From Stropharia rugosoannulata (Eukaryota; Basidiomycota; Agaricomycetes; Agaricales; Strophariaceae), in assembly GCA_028532985.1 (NCBI GenBank), contig JANCIK010000007.1, forward strand, positions 3,348,001 through 3,412,000: DNA of 64,000 bases, read 5' to 3'. A program made the position numbers and the translations under genes. Shown in pieces: positions 21,932-34,300 of this stretch (its first letter is position 1; each line of letters starts with the position of its first letter). The notes under the pieces were generated by a model. The model had not been told where the DNA came from and ran no database searches. It saw nothing but the letters and a program-made list of their open reading frames with translations.

Positions 21932-22994
21932 TTTGACATTTGTACATATAAACTATATGTGCGTCGTGAACTGTGCGCAAAGGGGTTCACCGCTCCGCAA
22001 ATAATAAGAAGTAATGGAAACCATTGTGAATTTATATTTAATCGACGAAAGGAGTGAGCGGGATATGCGAGCAGATGACGGAACCATGCTCAGCAGCCAA
22101 GGGCGCCTCCCATGCAAATGGAATAAGCAAAATGCCACGTACTGGCAAGATTAACCTGTCCAGAGTACAGTAGGTTCTCTCACTCAGTATGCATGGAAAA
22201 GCCAAGGTTACTTTTCGGTCAGGTTATCATGGTTGAGCAGGGGGAAACGAGGAAAGACGAATAGCGATAGTGCTTGATTCGGTGATGGTTTGATATACGA
22301 TGCGTTTGGGGCAAGTACGGACTGCCAATAAGATTACTCTATAAGTCGTTAAGTAGGGTTTTATGATGCTGACCTTCAGATAATAGGACATCACCTATAA
22401 GTCGTGTTCTGCGTGCTTACGAAGTAATATGTACATACGTTGTATGGGGTAAATTAAGTCCTTCCCCTGTCCCGCCCCTCGGATCCTAGGACCTGGTCGC
22501 TATGTCGCCGGCCGTTGTCAAACTCACTTAAGTATGTATTACCGCCCCTGGGTATCGTCATACCATAGTATACCCCTGGCGGTTCCCAATGGCGGGGGGT
22601 CGTCGCCTGCCATCGCAGGTTATCGCCTGTTGTTGCCCTCATAAGTGCACGCCCCTGGCAATGCAGTAGGTGCCATGAGGCGCTACGGCATACCCTCTGT
22701 AGTCTGCAATTTTTTTTGGAGAAGATACAATTCCAGATGGGCGAGATATTGTCTTTCTAACCTTTGTGTACTTGGTAGGCGGATATTTCATCTCTATCAA
22801 TGTAAGACATTCTAGCCCTTGCTATAATTCTATAAGCGCCCACTCCAATGGGGGAGAAAAAGTGGCGGAGGTGCGAACATTTGCGTTCGACAGAACGCTC
22901 CCTGTCCAAGGACCCATGCGACTCCCCGGCTGTTGCCGCGCTTTGCATGAATCAGGTACTGCTGGTGACACAGCCACATCTTTACCTCTCACCA
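21932..22994. other. intergenic, no gene seen
   Basis: No frame with a recognisable domain. 22.45-22.70 kb is rich in CCCCT and GGGG strings, unlike the AT-richer flanks. Confidence 0.6.
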
Positions 22995-24033
22995 ATGCCA
23001 CCAAAGAAACAAAACACCCGTCCGGTATATCTAACATAGAACTAACGACCGCCCTGGAAGCCCTCAAGAATCTGGCTACTAAAGCTCGCCTTGAGTTGAA
23101 TACAAAGGTATAGGAGTTGGAGTCGGATGAGGATGAGGATGAACAGGCAGAAGACACGGTTCTTTCATAGATCGAAGAATTGAGGGCATTCCTACAAGCA
23201 AGGGCTGACCGCCCGCAGGTATGTGGAATTGACATTCTGGTTGCATCTGACCGACTCAGTGTGCTAGTCTTATTCCTCGTCAGGGATGACCAGGAATCTT
23301 TTTGACGACTTGAAGGTCGGATATAGTGGCAAACTGAAACTGAAGGGCGATGCTGCTGGCTCTGCGGCCTTGACTGACACCCTTGGAAATAATCAGCTCT
23401 GGTCCGCAACCAATCTTATAGCACATTTTCATTTCCTTGAAAATCTTATTTCGTGTTGTGTTTGTTTCTTTTTTTCATCGCACGCTGGTTCTAAGTTTGC
23501 TGCATTTTCATTTAGAACGAGCTCGCGACACGTCAATGGATTGACGCATTTTGTTATAGGGTCTCTACCATGATTCCTAATCACCTCAAGATGGCTCTAA
23601 GCACCGAAAAAGTTGTTCCTGCTGTCACCGTGTCGGACAGCAGCCTGCCTACACTGTCTGGGTCCATTGCCGTGGTGATGGAACCGGCGAAAGTTGGGTG
23701 CATTCTCCTTCTCTTCCTTGTAGGCTTGTTCTCAGTTTTCCATAGACCTTTTCCTAGAGCGGCCTGTCTTACGGCCTGATAATTCGGTGTTGTTTGTCTC
23801 GGAAGCCAAGGGCATTGACGTTAAGGTCAAGATGCACATTTCTCAGGCAGTTGCGGAGATGCTTGGGTGCGCCAGGCGTGCAAGGTACAGAAGTATTCCC
23901 TCCAAATATGTCCTCGTGCATCTCACTGCTGATTTTTAGGAAGAAGATTATGAGGGGCGTTGTCAATGATGGAAAAGAGTGGGTATTCCTCATCTTTACC
24001 CTCCGGGATGATGGAACCGCCACTTTTGTTTAA
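22995..24033 (+). pseudogene. decayed PD-(D/E)XK-like protein, second copy of this type
   Basis: Pieces of one protein lie in order. A basic start MPPKKQNTRPVY (ATG 22995); a coiled-coil-like stretch ELTTALEALKNLATKARLE with stops at 23111 (TAG) and 23168 (TAG); a plausible intron about 23219-23282; LFDDLKVGYSGKLKLKGDA; then VLFVSEAKGIDVKVKMHISQ and AVAEML (about 23790-23860), where E-A-K-G and Q-A-V-A-E-M fit the E-x-K and helix of a PD-(D/E)XK fold; finally RGVVNDGKEWVFLIFTLRDD (about 23950-24010), a conserved strand block of this Agaricomycete family. Frame changes between the pieces show it is broken. Function is unknown; proteins of this type often sit near transposons. Confidence 0.5.
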
Positions 24034-26359
24034 TCTGACGAGGTCATCATGAGCCTCCGTGGGCGTTATATGACAGGCGAAATCACCAAAGAAGGGGTGT
24101 CCAGGGTTTCTGCCATCCTTGCTCCTTGGGTACGCCGAGTGGTTCTTCGACTCAAAGAGTTGAACTAATCGTCGATTACCATATTGTCCATAGTCACGAG
24201 CGGTTGGACGGAACCACTGATTACTTTGAGCTGCGATATGCCCCCTGCCGCCCATTTTGTTATGCAAGAGTACCGAGAAGGTGTAGTAACTCATGAGATT
24301 CATACATTTATCCGTGAATCTTGTTCAAGTCGAGTCGAGATCTTTCAGTAGTCAAGTGTTACGGGTTGCCGAGGACATCGTCGTACCTTCCCTCTCCCCC
24401 CTCTACCTCATGCCTGCGCTCCGCCTCGCTGCCCCCAAAGCACATGTTCGTTACCTGAGGGAGCTCCCTGCTGTGCCGCCAGAACACCCACACAGACAGC
24501 CGCCTGTCAGCGCGGGGCCCTCCTGTGTATGTTGCTGCTTCATTGAGGTCGGCCACCTATCTATCCCTAGTGCCTCCCCCACTCTCGCAACTATCCATCC
24601 TCGTTCACTGCAGCCCCTGCACCCAGAGAAGCAGCAATGTCGTCTATTCTCGGGCGCAAGTCCCTATAAATCACTGCCCATCCCACCAGAATATCGGGAA
24701 GCACCCTCGACATGACTTGCATGGCTTCGTCGCCCTCCTCTAGACTTCTCTTCATCTCGACTCCCCACCTCCTTCGGCTTCTCGTCCTGCGCTCGCTACT
24801 GTGTGGTGTCTGCCCTTCCTTCACGTCTGTTGTTCTCCCTCATGGCGTATTGCTCTGCACCGATAATCTCAGACGGGGCAGACAATGTCCCGAGACATGT
24901 TAGTCAACTCGACTCGATTCAGCATGTCGACAGTGGGCGGACGACAAACATGACAGTGCCTGACGCGCGGAGCCCGACAATTCACCGGCAGCGCTGCGTG
25001 TTTCTCTTGCCTATAATTATTAGTATGACGGCAAGTAGGTTTATGACAGGCTACAGCTGTCTACAGCCTTCTGATACTTAGATAGAGCATAAGCTACAAG
25101 TACCGAGTCTAATAGCGATCTACATACTATTATCTACTCTGCGCACGTCCATTGTACCAAGTATCGTAGCGTGCCCCAAGTCGTCTTTAGTAGGTCAGAT
25201 TAGACGTGAGTTGGACGTGAGGACGTGCCAATCAGCTGAGCTAATGCTAGTCAGTAGTGGTAATTAGGGATGTTTTAGTTAGTTGACAGTAAGTGCATGT
25301 ATAAGTGGTATAATCTGTCCACCAGTGTCCGTATCAATGTCAGTCGATGCTGCACAAATCTTCGAATTGGGCTAGGCGTTCACGCCTCGCCATGACTGCC
25401 CCGGCGCACCTAATGAGGTGAAAAAAGACGGTGGCCGCGCCTGCGCCTAGTCTCCGCTCGTCAACGTTCAACGTTCAACGCTGAACTCGAGTCTAGTCGA
25501 CCTGGCAGCATGCTTGAACAACCGTTGCAGCCCCTGGACACCGGCGGCCGCCAGGAACAATCAAATTGAGGAGATTGATTTGAATATGATCGTCCCAGGT
25601 CTGGTCCCCTGGGATCTTAGGTCCTGGCAGGCTATTGGAGGCTATTCCGCGATGGGCAACGGGACAGTGGACGGTGCATCGCATCGCGGGGCGGGTGATG
25701 TGCCGGCCATTCGCACCCTCTTGTCTTTCCTTTCTTCCTTTCGTTTGTTCGTGCATCCTGACATTCTGTCTTTGACGGTGACAGCCGCAGTCTCTGACGT
25801 TTTCTTTGACGGCCGTGGTTTACTCGTTGGTTTACGGTACCCCCTCTCCTTTCCTACCTACCATCTTACGTTGCGTGCGTCTTTCCGTAAGTACGCACGT
25901 CCAACGACTAACCGTGGCTGCTCAGAAAACTATCACACCAGGCGCACATGCGTCTATTCATTCTCTATCGACATCATCTATCAACGCTACATCAACATTC
26001 CAGCTGGCCTGCCAATCCAGATCCAGCGCCCCGCGACCCCGACTGTGCCTCCGAAACAGAAATAACAAGACTCACCTGGATTCACCCTGATACGCATACT
26101 ATCCCTACGCACGCAAATACCACCTCCCATTGATCCCAGCCCAACCAACCTGAATACACACAACCGCGAATCGGATGCCACCATGGGCCCTCCTCGCGCC
26201 CCGCCCCGACCCGCGCGCCTTCTCCGCCTCCACTGCTGGCGCCCACCTATTTATATCAGCCAAAAAGATGTTGTCATATACGTCTTGTATTTGTTTCGTC
26301 GTTTATGACCTGCAAATAGGTTTGAAACTGCCTCGGGGTTACCATGAACGGCAGGCCCG
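24034..26359. other. no supported gene
   Basis: Several ORFs of 60-180 codons occur on both strands but none shows a domain, intron pattern or consistent coding bias. The longest (25514-26065, plus) is Ser/Thr/Pro-rich and probably chance. Confidence 0.5.
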
Positions 26360-28226
26360 ATGAGTATTTCTCTGCCAAAACGGTGTTCAAATAAACATGA
26401 CGTATTTGACGACCTGTTTTTGGACACCAAAAATTGGTTGACGCCAGCAGTGCTCGTCCAGCACGCGCTGTTCGACTTCGTGCCACCACTCTCCTCCGCG
26501 GCAGTGGTCTTCGTCGCGCCACAAGTCGCCCTTTCGGCCCCGTTCAGCTTCGCGTCCTCCGTTCGGTACCTCCGAGCCGTTCCGCTCTCCGTCCTCTCCT
26601 TACCTGTCATCCTTCCCTGTCGAGCCTGCGCATGCAGGTCCAGGTCCAGGCGCGTCGCGCTCAACGCCTCACCTGTCCTTATCACCTTACGCACCGTACC
26701 TCTCAACACCCCTCTGCTGCCACAGACCCGGCTCTCCTTCTCCCCTTCGTCGCGCCCTGCGCCGCTGCCCGCATCGCGTTACGCAGGCCTGCCGGATTCG
26801 CATTCGTATTCGTATCACGACAGGCCGTCGTCTCCGCATATGCAGGCCAAGTCCACGAAGTCACCGACTGCGAATGGGAAGGCCAAGAGCTCGATAGCAA
26901 GCAGGTGGCGGAGCAAGAGCCGGGGAGGGGGGAAAGGAGAAAGGGGCCGAGACACAGCGCCCCGCCTCGCGCCTGCTGAGCTGCGTCGTCCTGGCTGCGT
27001 ATGTCTCGGGTGCAGATGCAGACGAAACACAACCAGACCCAGACCCAGGCCTGTGCTCCCGCCTGCGCCTGGAAGACGACAAAGACAAACGAGGTCTTGG
27101 CCGGGGGCGCATAGAGACTCGGACGCGGACCCTAAGAGGAGGAGAGGGAGAGATAGCGAGCTGTGCAAGGGAGTGAGGGAGGGGAAGGGGGGTACGTGCG
27201 CTTGCTGATGATAGTGGTGTAGATGGATTTGAATATGAAACTGAGGTCGACTTCAACCCCGACTTTCATGTTCGCGATAAGGAGCCCATTCGAGTTCGCG
27301 AGAGCATCTTCAGGTTTCTGGACGACTTCAGGAGGACAACTCTGCCCCTGTCTCTCCCCCGTACCCGTCTCGGTCGTTGGATACACCGCTACCGCTGGGT
27401 ACGTATCCCAACCCGCCTCTATCCCGCGCATCGTCGTCCCGCAGCCGAGCTCACCAGACGTCGCGTACACGAAGAATTACGCACAGGAGGAGGAAATGGC
27501 GCTAGATATGCTGCGCCGCGCGTCGTTGCGCGTCCGTGAAAAGGCGTGTGAGGTGGATGGCAGCGCCGTAGCCAGTGGGTCCGGGGCGACTGCGAGTGGA
27601 AGTGAGAGCAGGAGCTCCAGCCTGTTGAGCCACATCAGAACGGGCACGAGGGCAGGTGGAGGTGGAGGAACGCAGGAAAGTAAGAGTGGCAGCAGGGCAT
27701 CAAGAAGACTGCAGACGGCGCCTGAGCTGAGGGTGGATGAGTTGAGTCTCGGACCTGATCGGCGAGTCGTGGAGACTGGTGACGAGGAATGCCGTGGACT
27801 TGAAGGAGGCAAACAAGAGCCATGGGAGGTCATCGACGCGCACGATGCGGATGGGTGGGCGGCGCCAAATGTACAAGCGGGCGGCGCGCAAGGCGGCACT
27901 TTACAGGTTTAAGGATGGGAAACCTTCGGGCCTACGTCGCGGGTAGGTGAAGGGGGGTGCAGGCAATAAGTATGTCTATTACTCACATATTTTCCCCTGC
28001 CATAACTCCCATTCGCAGTGGTGATATTGGGGATACACCGCGCTCCACATTGCTGTCAAAGGTCGCGCGGGCGCGGGTGGGTAATGGCGCCGATGCCCAT
28101 GGCTCTAGGGACGAGAATGTCCCGGTGGAAGGTGAGGCGCTTTCGGGCGGCGACGAGGCAGAGGTGGCAGAATATGATGAGCAGGATGGCAAGGGCGAGG
28201 AAGAGGAGGGTGCCGAGGATCGGTGA
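26360..28226 (+). CDS. possible GC-rich, low-complexity gene (weak)
   Basis: GC content rises sharply here and long frames appear: 26360-27208 (282 codons, Ser/Pro/Arg-rich, with QTRLSFSPSSRPAPLP), 27223-27912 (229 codons, with YAQEEEMALDMLRRASLRV and Ser/Gly-rich runs) and 27957-28226 (acidic end GKGEEEEGAEDR). They could be exons of one disordered protein, but the splice sites were not resolved and overlapping frames on the other strand are nearly as long. A 75-bp stretch at 26697-26770 is similar to 11493-11569. No function can be given. The following 28227-28814 holds no gene I can see. Confidence 0.25.
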
Positions 28227-28814
28227 GGTCGAGATAGTGCGCATTCTTATCTACGCCGTGTGGGACAGTCATCTCCAAAAAAGCGGGACCCGTACAACCT
28301 ATTCAAAAGGGAGAAGAATCCGACAAAAGGTAGGTAAAAACAGCGGAATTCGACGGAAAACGCGTAAGTATTTTACCTACATTATACCGGTTTACTTATA
28401 GCAAAGTACACAATGATTACACCTATTCTAGCCACCTTTTGTTACTTTTAATGTAGAGAACTGTATACAAGTATCGACACTCTGGCAAGGCTTCTGTTGT
28501 CATAATGATCGAGTAATGCTTCTAGCCATATTCTATGACGGTTAATTACTCAGAATAATTGTGATATTCCAATTGATTTCATACCTTTAACATAGCATAG
28601 AACTTATAATCTTTAACACTCAAGTAAGAATATGCAATACAATATAATTTTGGACGTCAGGAATACAGCTGGTTGTCTACATTCTATCTACAAGAGCAAA
28701 AGTAACTCCCATTGTTCATATTAATTACCGGTCAGTAAGTAAAGTCTATAAGAACTTGTTAACTGCATCGCGCTATCAGTTACACTGTACTATAACTGTG
28801 ATGGACGATTAGAC

Positions 28815-31172
28815 TTACACGTTTGCAGCCACTGTACTAGCAACACTAGCATGCATTCTAACACGAACGGAGGAGCGCACAGGGATACCCGGCACCTTCT
28901 GGGGCTTTTCTTTCTTCAAAGCCGGCGCCTTCTGGGGCTTTTCCTTCTTCAAAGCCGGCACCTTCTGAGGCTTTTCCTTCTTCGAAGCCGGTTCCTTTAG
29001 AGGAGCCTTCTGCGTCTTGAATGTGGTTGGGGGCGGCTGCATCAACAGAGACTGTAGCTGACTCGAAGCCGTCGCAGCTGGAGATGGTCCACCTCGACTG
29101 CTATTAGGAATTGCAGTCGCACCTTCTGTGTTCTCGGGCTCTTCATCCGAAGGATCAGGTGAGGCAATGATGCGTCTCTTCTTTATGGAAGGACGCGAGC
29201 CTGATGACGGAGGAGGCGATGCTGACTGGCGCTCTCCAGGAGTTCCATGTGGAGGCACTAGCTCCCGCTCCCGAGAAGCAGAGTGTGCGGGTGGCGGATT
29301 GGATGGCGTGGCTGAACGGGGTGGCACTGCAGGACGAGCAATCGTTATGGTGGAGCCAGGCTGAACAGGTGCCGCCTTACACGCAACTACGGCACGCAGC
29401 TGACTTGTCTGTGCAGGTGCCTCACGAAATATTGGTGCGCGAGTGAACGGATCAGGAACTGTGCGAGGTGGCTTCATAGTTGCCGGAGCAGGTGGATGAG
29501 ATACTCCAGAACCTCCGGCGGCCTCAGTTAGACATTAGTCAGTAGATATGTAACGATGTAATCGATAAAGAACTATACCGTAATGACTGGTGCTCGCTCC
29601 CGTATTGGCGAGCTCTGTGGATGCGGTACGGCACCCTCGTCTCGTAGACACGGCCGTATAGGGGACGTTTGAGGAGCATTGTGCTGGCGACGTTTTGCTT
29701 TGCCTTTCTAAACAGGGCAAGTTACGACAAGGTAGCTACATACAATAATGTTACTCACAATCTTTTCTCTAGCGGCTTGTTGGGCCAAAATTCACGTTGG
29801 GTCTTCGTCATTGTCGTCGTCCTCCGAATCATCGATTGGCGCATTTCTCTTGCGCTTTGCCTTTGGGTTAAGCGAGGGAAGCTGACTACAAGCGCAATGG
29901 TAAGTATCCTGTATGCACAATTATACCGTACTTACCTTGTAAGAAATGTAAGCGTGTCTGTAGCCCATGCATTGCGTGGCTCCTTGAATAGGCCCAGAAT
30001 AATGCTATGGAACCTTTCCAGATTGAAGTAGCCGTCTTGGTGGCTCCAATACTCCATAGACGACAGGCTGACATAGATCTGGACGGGTATCTATAGAAAT
30101 CCTGTACAGATAAGCATGCAGATTCACGTACCTGGCAGCATGTGTACGCAAGGGCCTCGGGCGTCACATTTCGCATCCCGTTAAGCTCAGCATTCGATGC
30201 TCTTGCTGATCCACGATGTCCTGTAAACGCGGACGATTTCCCAGTATATATGCAACGCAGGGACTGTGATGCGACTCGTCAATATATGTCTCAAATAAAG
30301 GATAGAGAGGCTCACCCGGATCACTAGATGGCCTCTGAATAGGCCTCTATCCCTCTCGTCGGGGTTGTACTTTGCGTCGTCAGGGTATAGAAACGAGGGG
30401 AAGTTTCTTGCACGAAGCTTTACTGATCCGTCTTGCACGTGTTTCATATAAGCGCTGTCAAGGGCAAGTTCTTCGTGAATATATGCGTTAACAAGTGGCC
30501 AAAGTGTCACGTACTATGCATCTTCTTCAAAAGTGTCACGGTGTTCAAGGGGAGTAAGAAACCTTGCGGTCCAGATATGGTTGAACCCACGCCGTGATTT
30601 CTGGTCGTTGGGAAGGGGTGGAGTAACGACGTCCTTGTTGATATCGAGGGGCAAAAATCCAACTATATGCTCCTTGAGCATGTTGGTATCTTGTGATCGT
30701 GCATCCTTTGCATGGCGAATAATCTAAAGTTCAGTGTATATATGCGCTCAAACTATGAGTCGACGGCATAAACTCACAATATCAAACACTTCTTGAAGTT
30801 CCTCTTCATTTTCTTCTTGGCAAATACGTGATAACTCGCTTCCTGTTGCCTTGCAGAGTTCTGTGATGCGCTCACAGAGCTGCACAAGGGCATCGTACTC
30901 CTCGCGGCTGCAAGTCTTGCTTAATGTAGTAACGATGACAAGAATCAGGTGGTTACTCACCTGTCATAATCATTCTCTGAATAGTTAAATGCCCCTGCCG
31001 TGAGGCATCCCCTGAGATCAATGAACGGCGACAATGCGCGTGGAAGCCAGCGCGCCTCCGCAATAACACCATCTAATGTAGTTGATAGAATGAGAATAAG
31101 CAGTAAAGAAAAGAAGTAAAACCTACTGTCCCGGTTTTTGTCCTGTTTGCGTGACTTTCGAGCAGGGGGCAT
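28815..31172 (-). CDS. DUF6698-type protein with a disordered Pro/Lys-rich tail
   Basis: The start MPPARKSRKQDK (ATG 31172) is followed by several short introns. Joined exons read VIAEARWLPRALSPFIDL, then HAKDARSQDTN, KSRRGFNHIWTARFLTPLEH, RNFPSFLYPDDAKYNP, RGLFRGHLVIR, SLRCIYTGKSSAFTG, NGMRNVTPEALAYT, QIYVSLSSMEYWSHQDGYF and ILGLFKEPRNAWATDTL. This motif series matches my memory of DUF6698, an Agaricomycete domain of unknown function. After it come a Lys-rich and acidic stretch (KRKRNAPIDDSEDDDNDED), one TGA at 29794-29792 (fits CGA to TGA), and a tail (ATG 29477 onward) with an 11-residue repeat KKEKPQKVPAL three times before the stop at 28815. The DUF6698 part is open. If the TGA is real the tail is lost. 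It lies head-to-head with the Plavaka gene, 182 bp between start codons. Confidence 0.7.
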
Positions 31173-31354
31173 GGTGGGGGAAGGACAGAGAGGTGAATAG
31201 TGGCGGAGATTGGAAATGGTTGAGGCGTCGAAGACGCGTGACTAAAAATAGATCGAGGTCACTCGACGGGTCCTCATTGAGCGTACGTCAATGATTGACC
31301 GCCCCACTTGCGGCTTGCATCCTCGACCCCCCATTAACTCTGCTGCTGTAGTCT

Positions 31355-34300
31355 ATGGCCAAACATACCTGCATAGGATGTGGAAACAAGTTTCCTAGTA
31401 GCAAATCTCTCAATTACCACTACCGTCACTGTAAGAAGTTTAAAAATAGATCCAGGCATGCAGGCTTTCGACGAAATGATCTGGATAAGGATAATGTGGA
31501 AGAGTGCAGCAAGGAGCCGCTTGTGGAGCTTATGGACTCAGTATGTACATTTTCTAGGTATACCTTCTATGCTTATAATGTTACATTACAAGATGCCATC
31601 CCCCAGTGAGATTTATACAGAAAGTGAAGATGTAATACCACCGACAGGTGCTTATATTACTGAGCCGAACCACTTTGGTGTCTACCGAGTATATGACAAG
31701 AAGCCAACCTTTATTCCTGGGGACGTCATGGCAGATGAACTGGAACCTAGAGAGAATACTCTGGTGACTGCTCCAGCTCCTCAGCTCTCAATAACGAAGG
31801 AGTTACTCATGTCATGGATGTACAATGGTAGCACCACAAAATCCCTGGCAGACCTTGACGATCTCATACAGAACGTTTTACTGCACCCTGAGTTCAATAT
31901 AGCCGATCTTTCTGGATTCCGTGCTGCGAAGGATATTGGATCCCTTGATAACCTTGCACAAAATCCCCACTCAATTCTTGCAGCCGAAGATGGTTGGATA
32001 TCAGCATCTGTTCCACTAGCTTTGCCACCTCCAGAGAAGGGTGATTATCCTGTGGAAGAGTTGGCTACCAAGTTCATTGCTACGGGGCTCTTTTATCGCA
32101 GTCCAGTCGAGGTTATTAAGGCAGCTCTGGCTGAAAATAATGCACGACAGTTTCATCTATCGCCGTTTTGCGAGTACTGGACCCCATTTGAGGACCAGTC
32201 TCCTGAGCGTATCTACTCGGAAGTCTACAATTCGTCCGCTTTTCTCGAGGAGCAGCAAAAGGTCGATGTACAACATGCAGATTCCGGATCCAGTCTCGAA
32301 CCTGTCATTATCCCTTTGCTACTCTGGTCAGACTCCACCCATCTAACATCTTTTGGAACGGCCTCCTTATGGCCCGTATATGCTTATTTTGGGAATGAGT
32401 CGAAGTACACACGAGGCAAACCAACATCATTCTCCGCTCATCATTTGGCGTATATTCCCAAGGTGAAAACATTTTATTTAATCTATGTTCTTGCTGACTG
32501 AACACTTATACACTATAGCTTGACGACTCAATTCAAGATTTCTATACTGCTACATTTGGTGTACCTGCCTCAGCCGACATCTTAAGGCATCTACGCCATG
32601 AATTAATGCAGGCAATCTGGCTCTTAATCCTCGATGAGAAGTTTGTTGATGGCTACGTTCATGGAATTAACCTCAAGTTTCCAGATGGTGTCATGCGCTG
32701 TGTATATATTCGCATATTTATATACTCAGCCGACTATCCAGAAAAGTAATATTCAGTTTTATTTTTATCTAAACATACTGACAAACTTGATAGAGTACTT
32801 CTCTCATGCATTAAACAGCTGGGGGAGCATCCATGTCCTCGATGTGTTGTTAAACTGTGCAATATTCACAAAATTGGCACGAAAAATGACATGAAAAATC
32901 GTCGACGGCATGTCCGTTCTAATAATAGCTATCGTGGACACATCGTCGAGACGGCTCGTAAATGGATCTATAGCAAGGGCATAAAAACCAGCTCAACTGC
33001 ATTTAAACAACTTCTAGATCTCACATTCTCACAAACACCATCCCGTGTAAGTGCTTTGATACATAAAACATTTATTTTTGCTAATTTTGAAGTAATAGAA
33101 TGCATTCTTCGAACGCCTTGGTGCTTATGGATTCAATTTCTATGAAATATTTTGTCCAGACCTTATGCACGAGTTTGAACTTGGCGTGTGGAAGGCCATT
33201 TTTCTCCATTTACTTCGCATACTTTATGCACAGGGGAAGGATGGTATCCAAATTCTCAACCAACGGTATAGCTCACTGTGTCTTTCTGAGCGTAAACTGA
33301 TTGTTCTAATAATAGATTTCGACAAATGCCAACGTTTGGTCGAGAGACTATCCGCAAGTTCTGTAATAATGTCTCTGGCTTAAAAAAGCTAGCTGCTAGA
33401 GACTATGAGGATCTCTTACAGGTATGTAGTGTTACAAACTTTATATATCATAATAATATTCTACAATACTTACATATCTATACATAGTGCGCCATTCCTG
33501 CGTTTGAAGGACTCCTTGACAAGAATCACAATGGTATTCTTATGGATCTCCTCTTTGAGCTTGGTACATGGCATGCACTTGCGAAGCTTCGTCTACACAC
33601 CGAGAGCACACTACGTGACTTGGAGAGCTCAACAGCAAGGCTAGGAACCGCACTTCGCCGCTTTGAATCTGTTGTGTGTGCTACATACATTACGAAGGAC
33701 CTTCCATCTGAGGAAGCTGCTCGTGGACGCCGTAGCGGAATTAGCCGCCAAGCAAGGGCAACCAGTCACTGCAACGAGCAAAGGAAAGGAAAAAGCTACT
33801 CCTAAGATACGTAAGTTTAATCTATCGACTTACAAAGTACATGCCTTGGGTGATTATCCATACTATATTCGACGGTATGGAACAACGGATGGGACTACAA
33901 CTCAAATCGTAATATTTTACTTCTACCATTACATATGCTTACTGATAAATTATTAGGGAGAATTGGAACATCGCCGTGGAAAGCGACACTATCTACGCTC
34001 ACACAAAGGTGCGCATGTTGCTGGAATTGCGAAAAACACACGTCGTGAGCGAATACTTCGCAATTTGGGATCTTACATCAGCTACAAGACTGCCCGTAAT
34101 GCTAATAAACGCGTCCGACTTAACAAAAAGTCGGCTGCATCTGGCATTGTTTTACCATTTGAAGCTAATGAGCCCATGCCACCACACTCTCCGTTTGACA
34201 CCTACGAGATGTCACATGAGACGAAGCACCCTCGAGCTTACAACATGGCTTGGAGATAATCAGACTGACCCCGCCCTCATTGTATGTCGAGTTTGATATA

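Noticed and set aside
28056..28244. Minus-strand frame with a strong transmembrane-like segment (LGTLLFLALAILLIIFCHLC)
   Set aside because: The complementary plus frames are Lys/Arg/Glu-rich, and the reverse of such codons gives Leu/Ile/Phe runs. No exon structure supports a membrane protein.
30180..30330. Frame loss after RGLFRGHLVIR in the DUF6698 gene
   Set aside because: A 52-bp GT...AG intron ending in GCATCACAG restores the frame (S-L-R-C-I-Y-T-G-K-S-S-A), so the gene is not broken there.
30530..30540. In-frame TAG in the DUF6698 gene as a nonsense mutation
   Set aside because: A GTACGT donor overlaps it; splicing to the AG before CGCTTATATGAAACAC gives E-D-A-Y-A-Y-M-K-H, which fits the family, so this is an intron.
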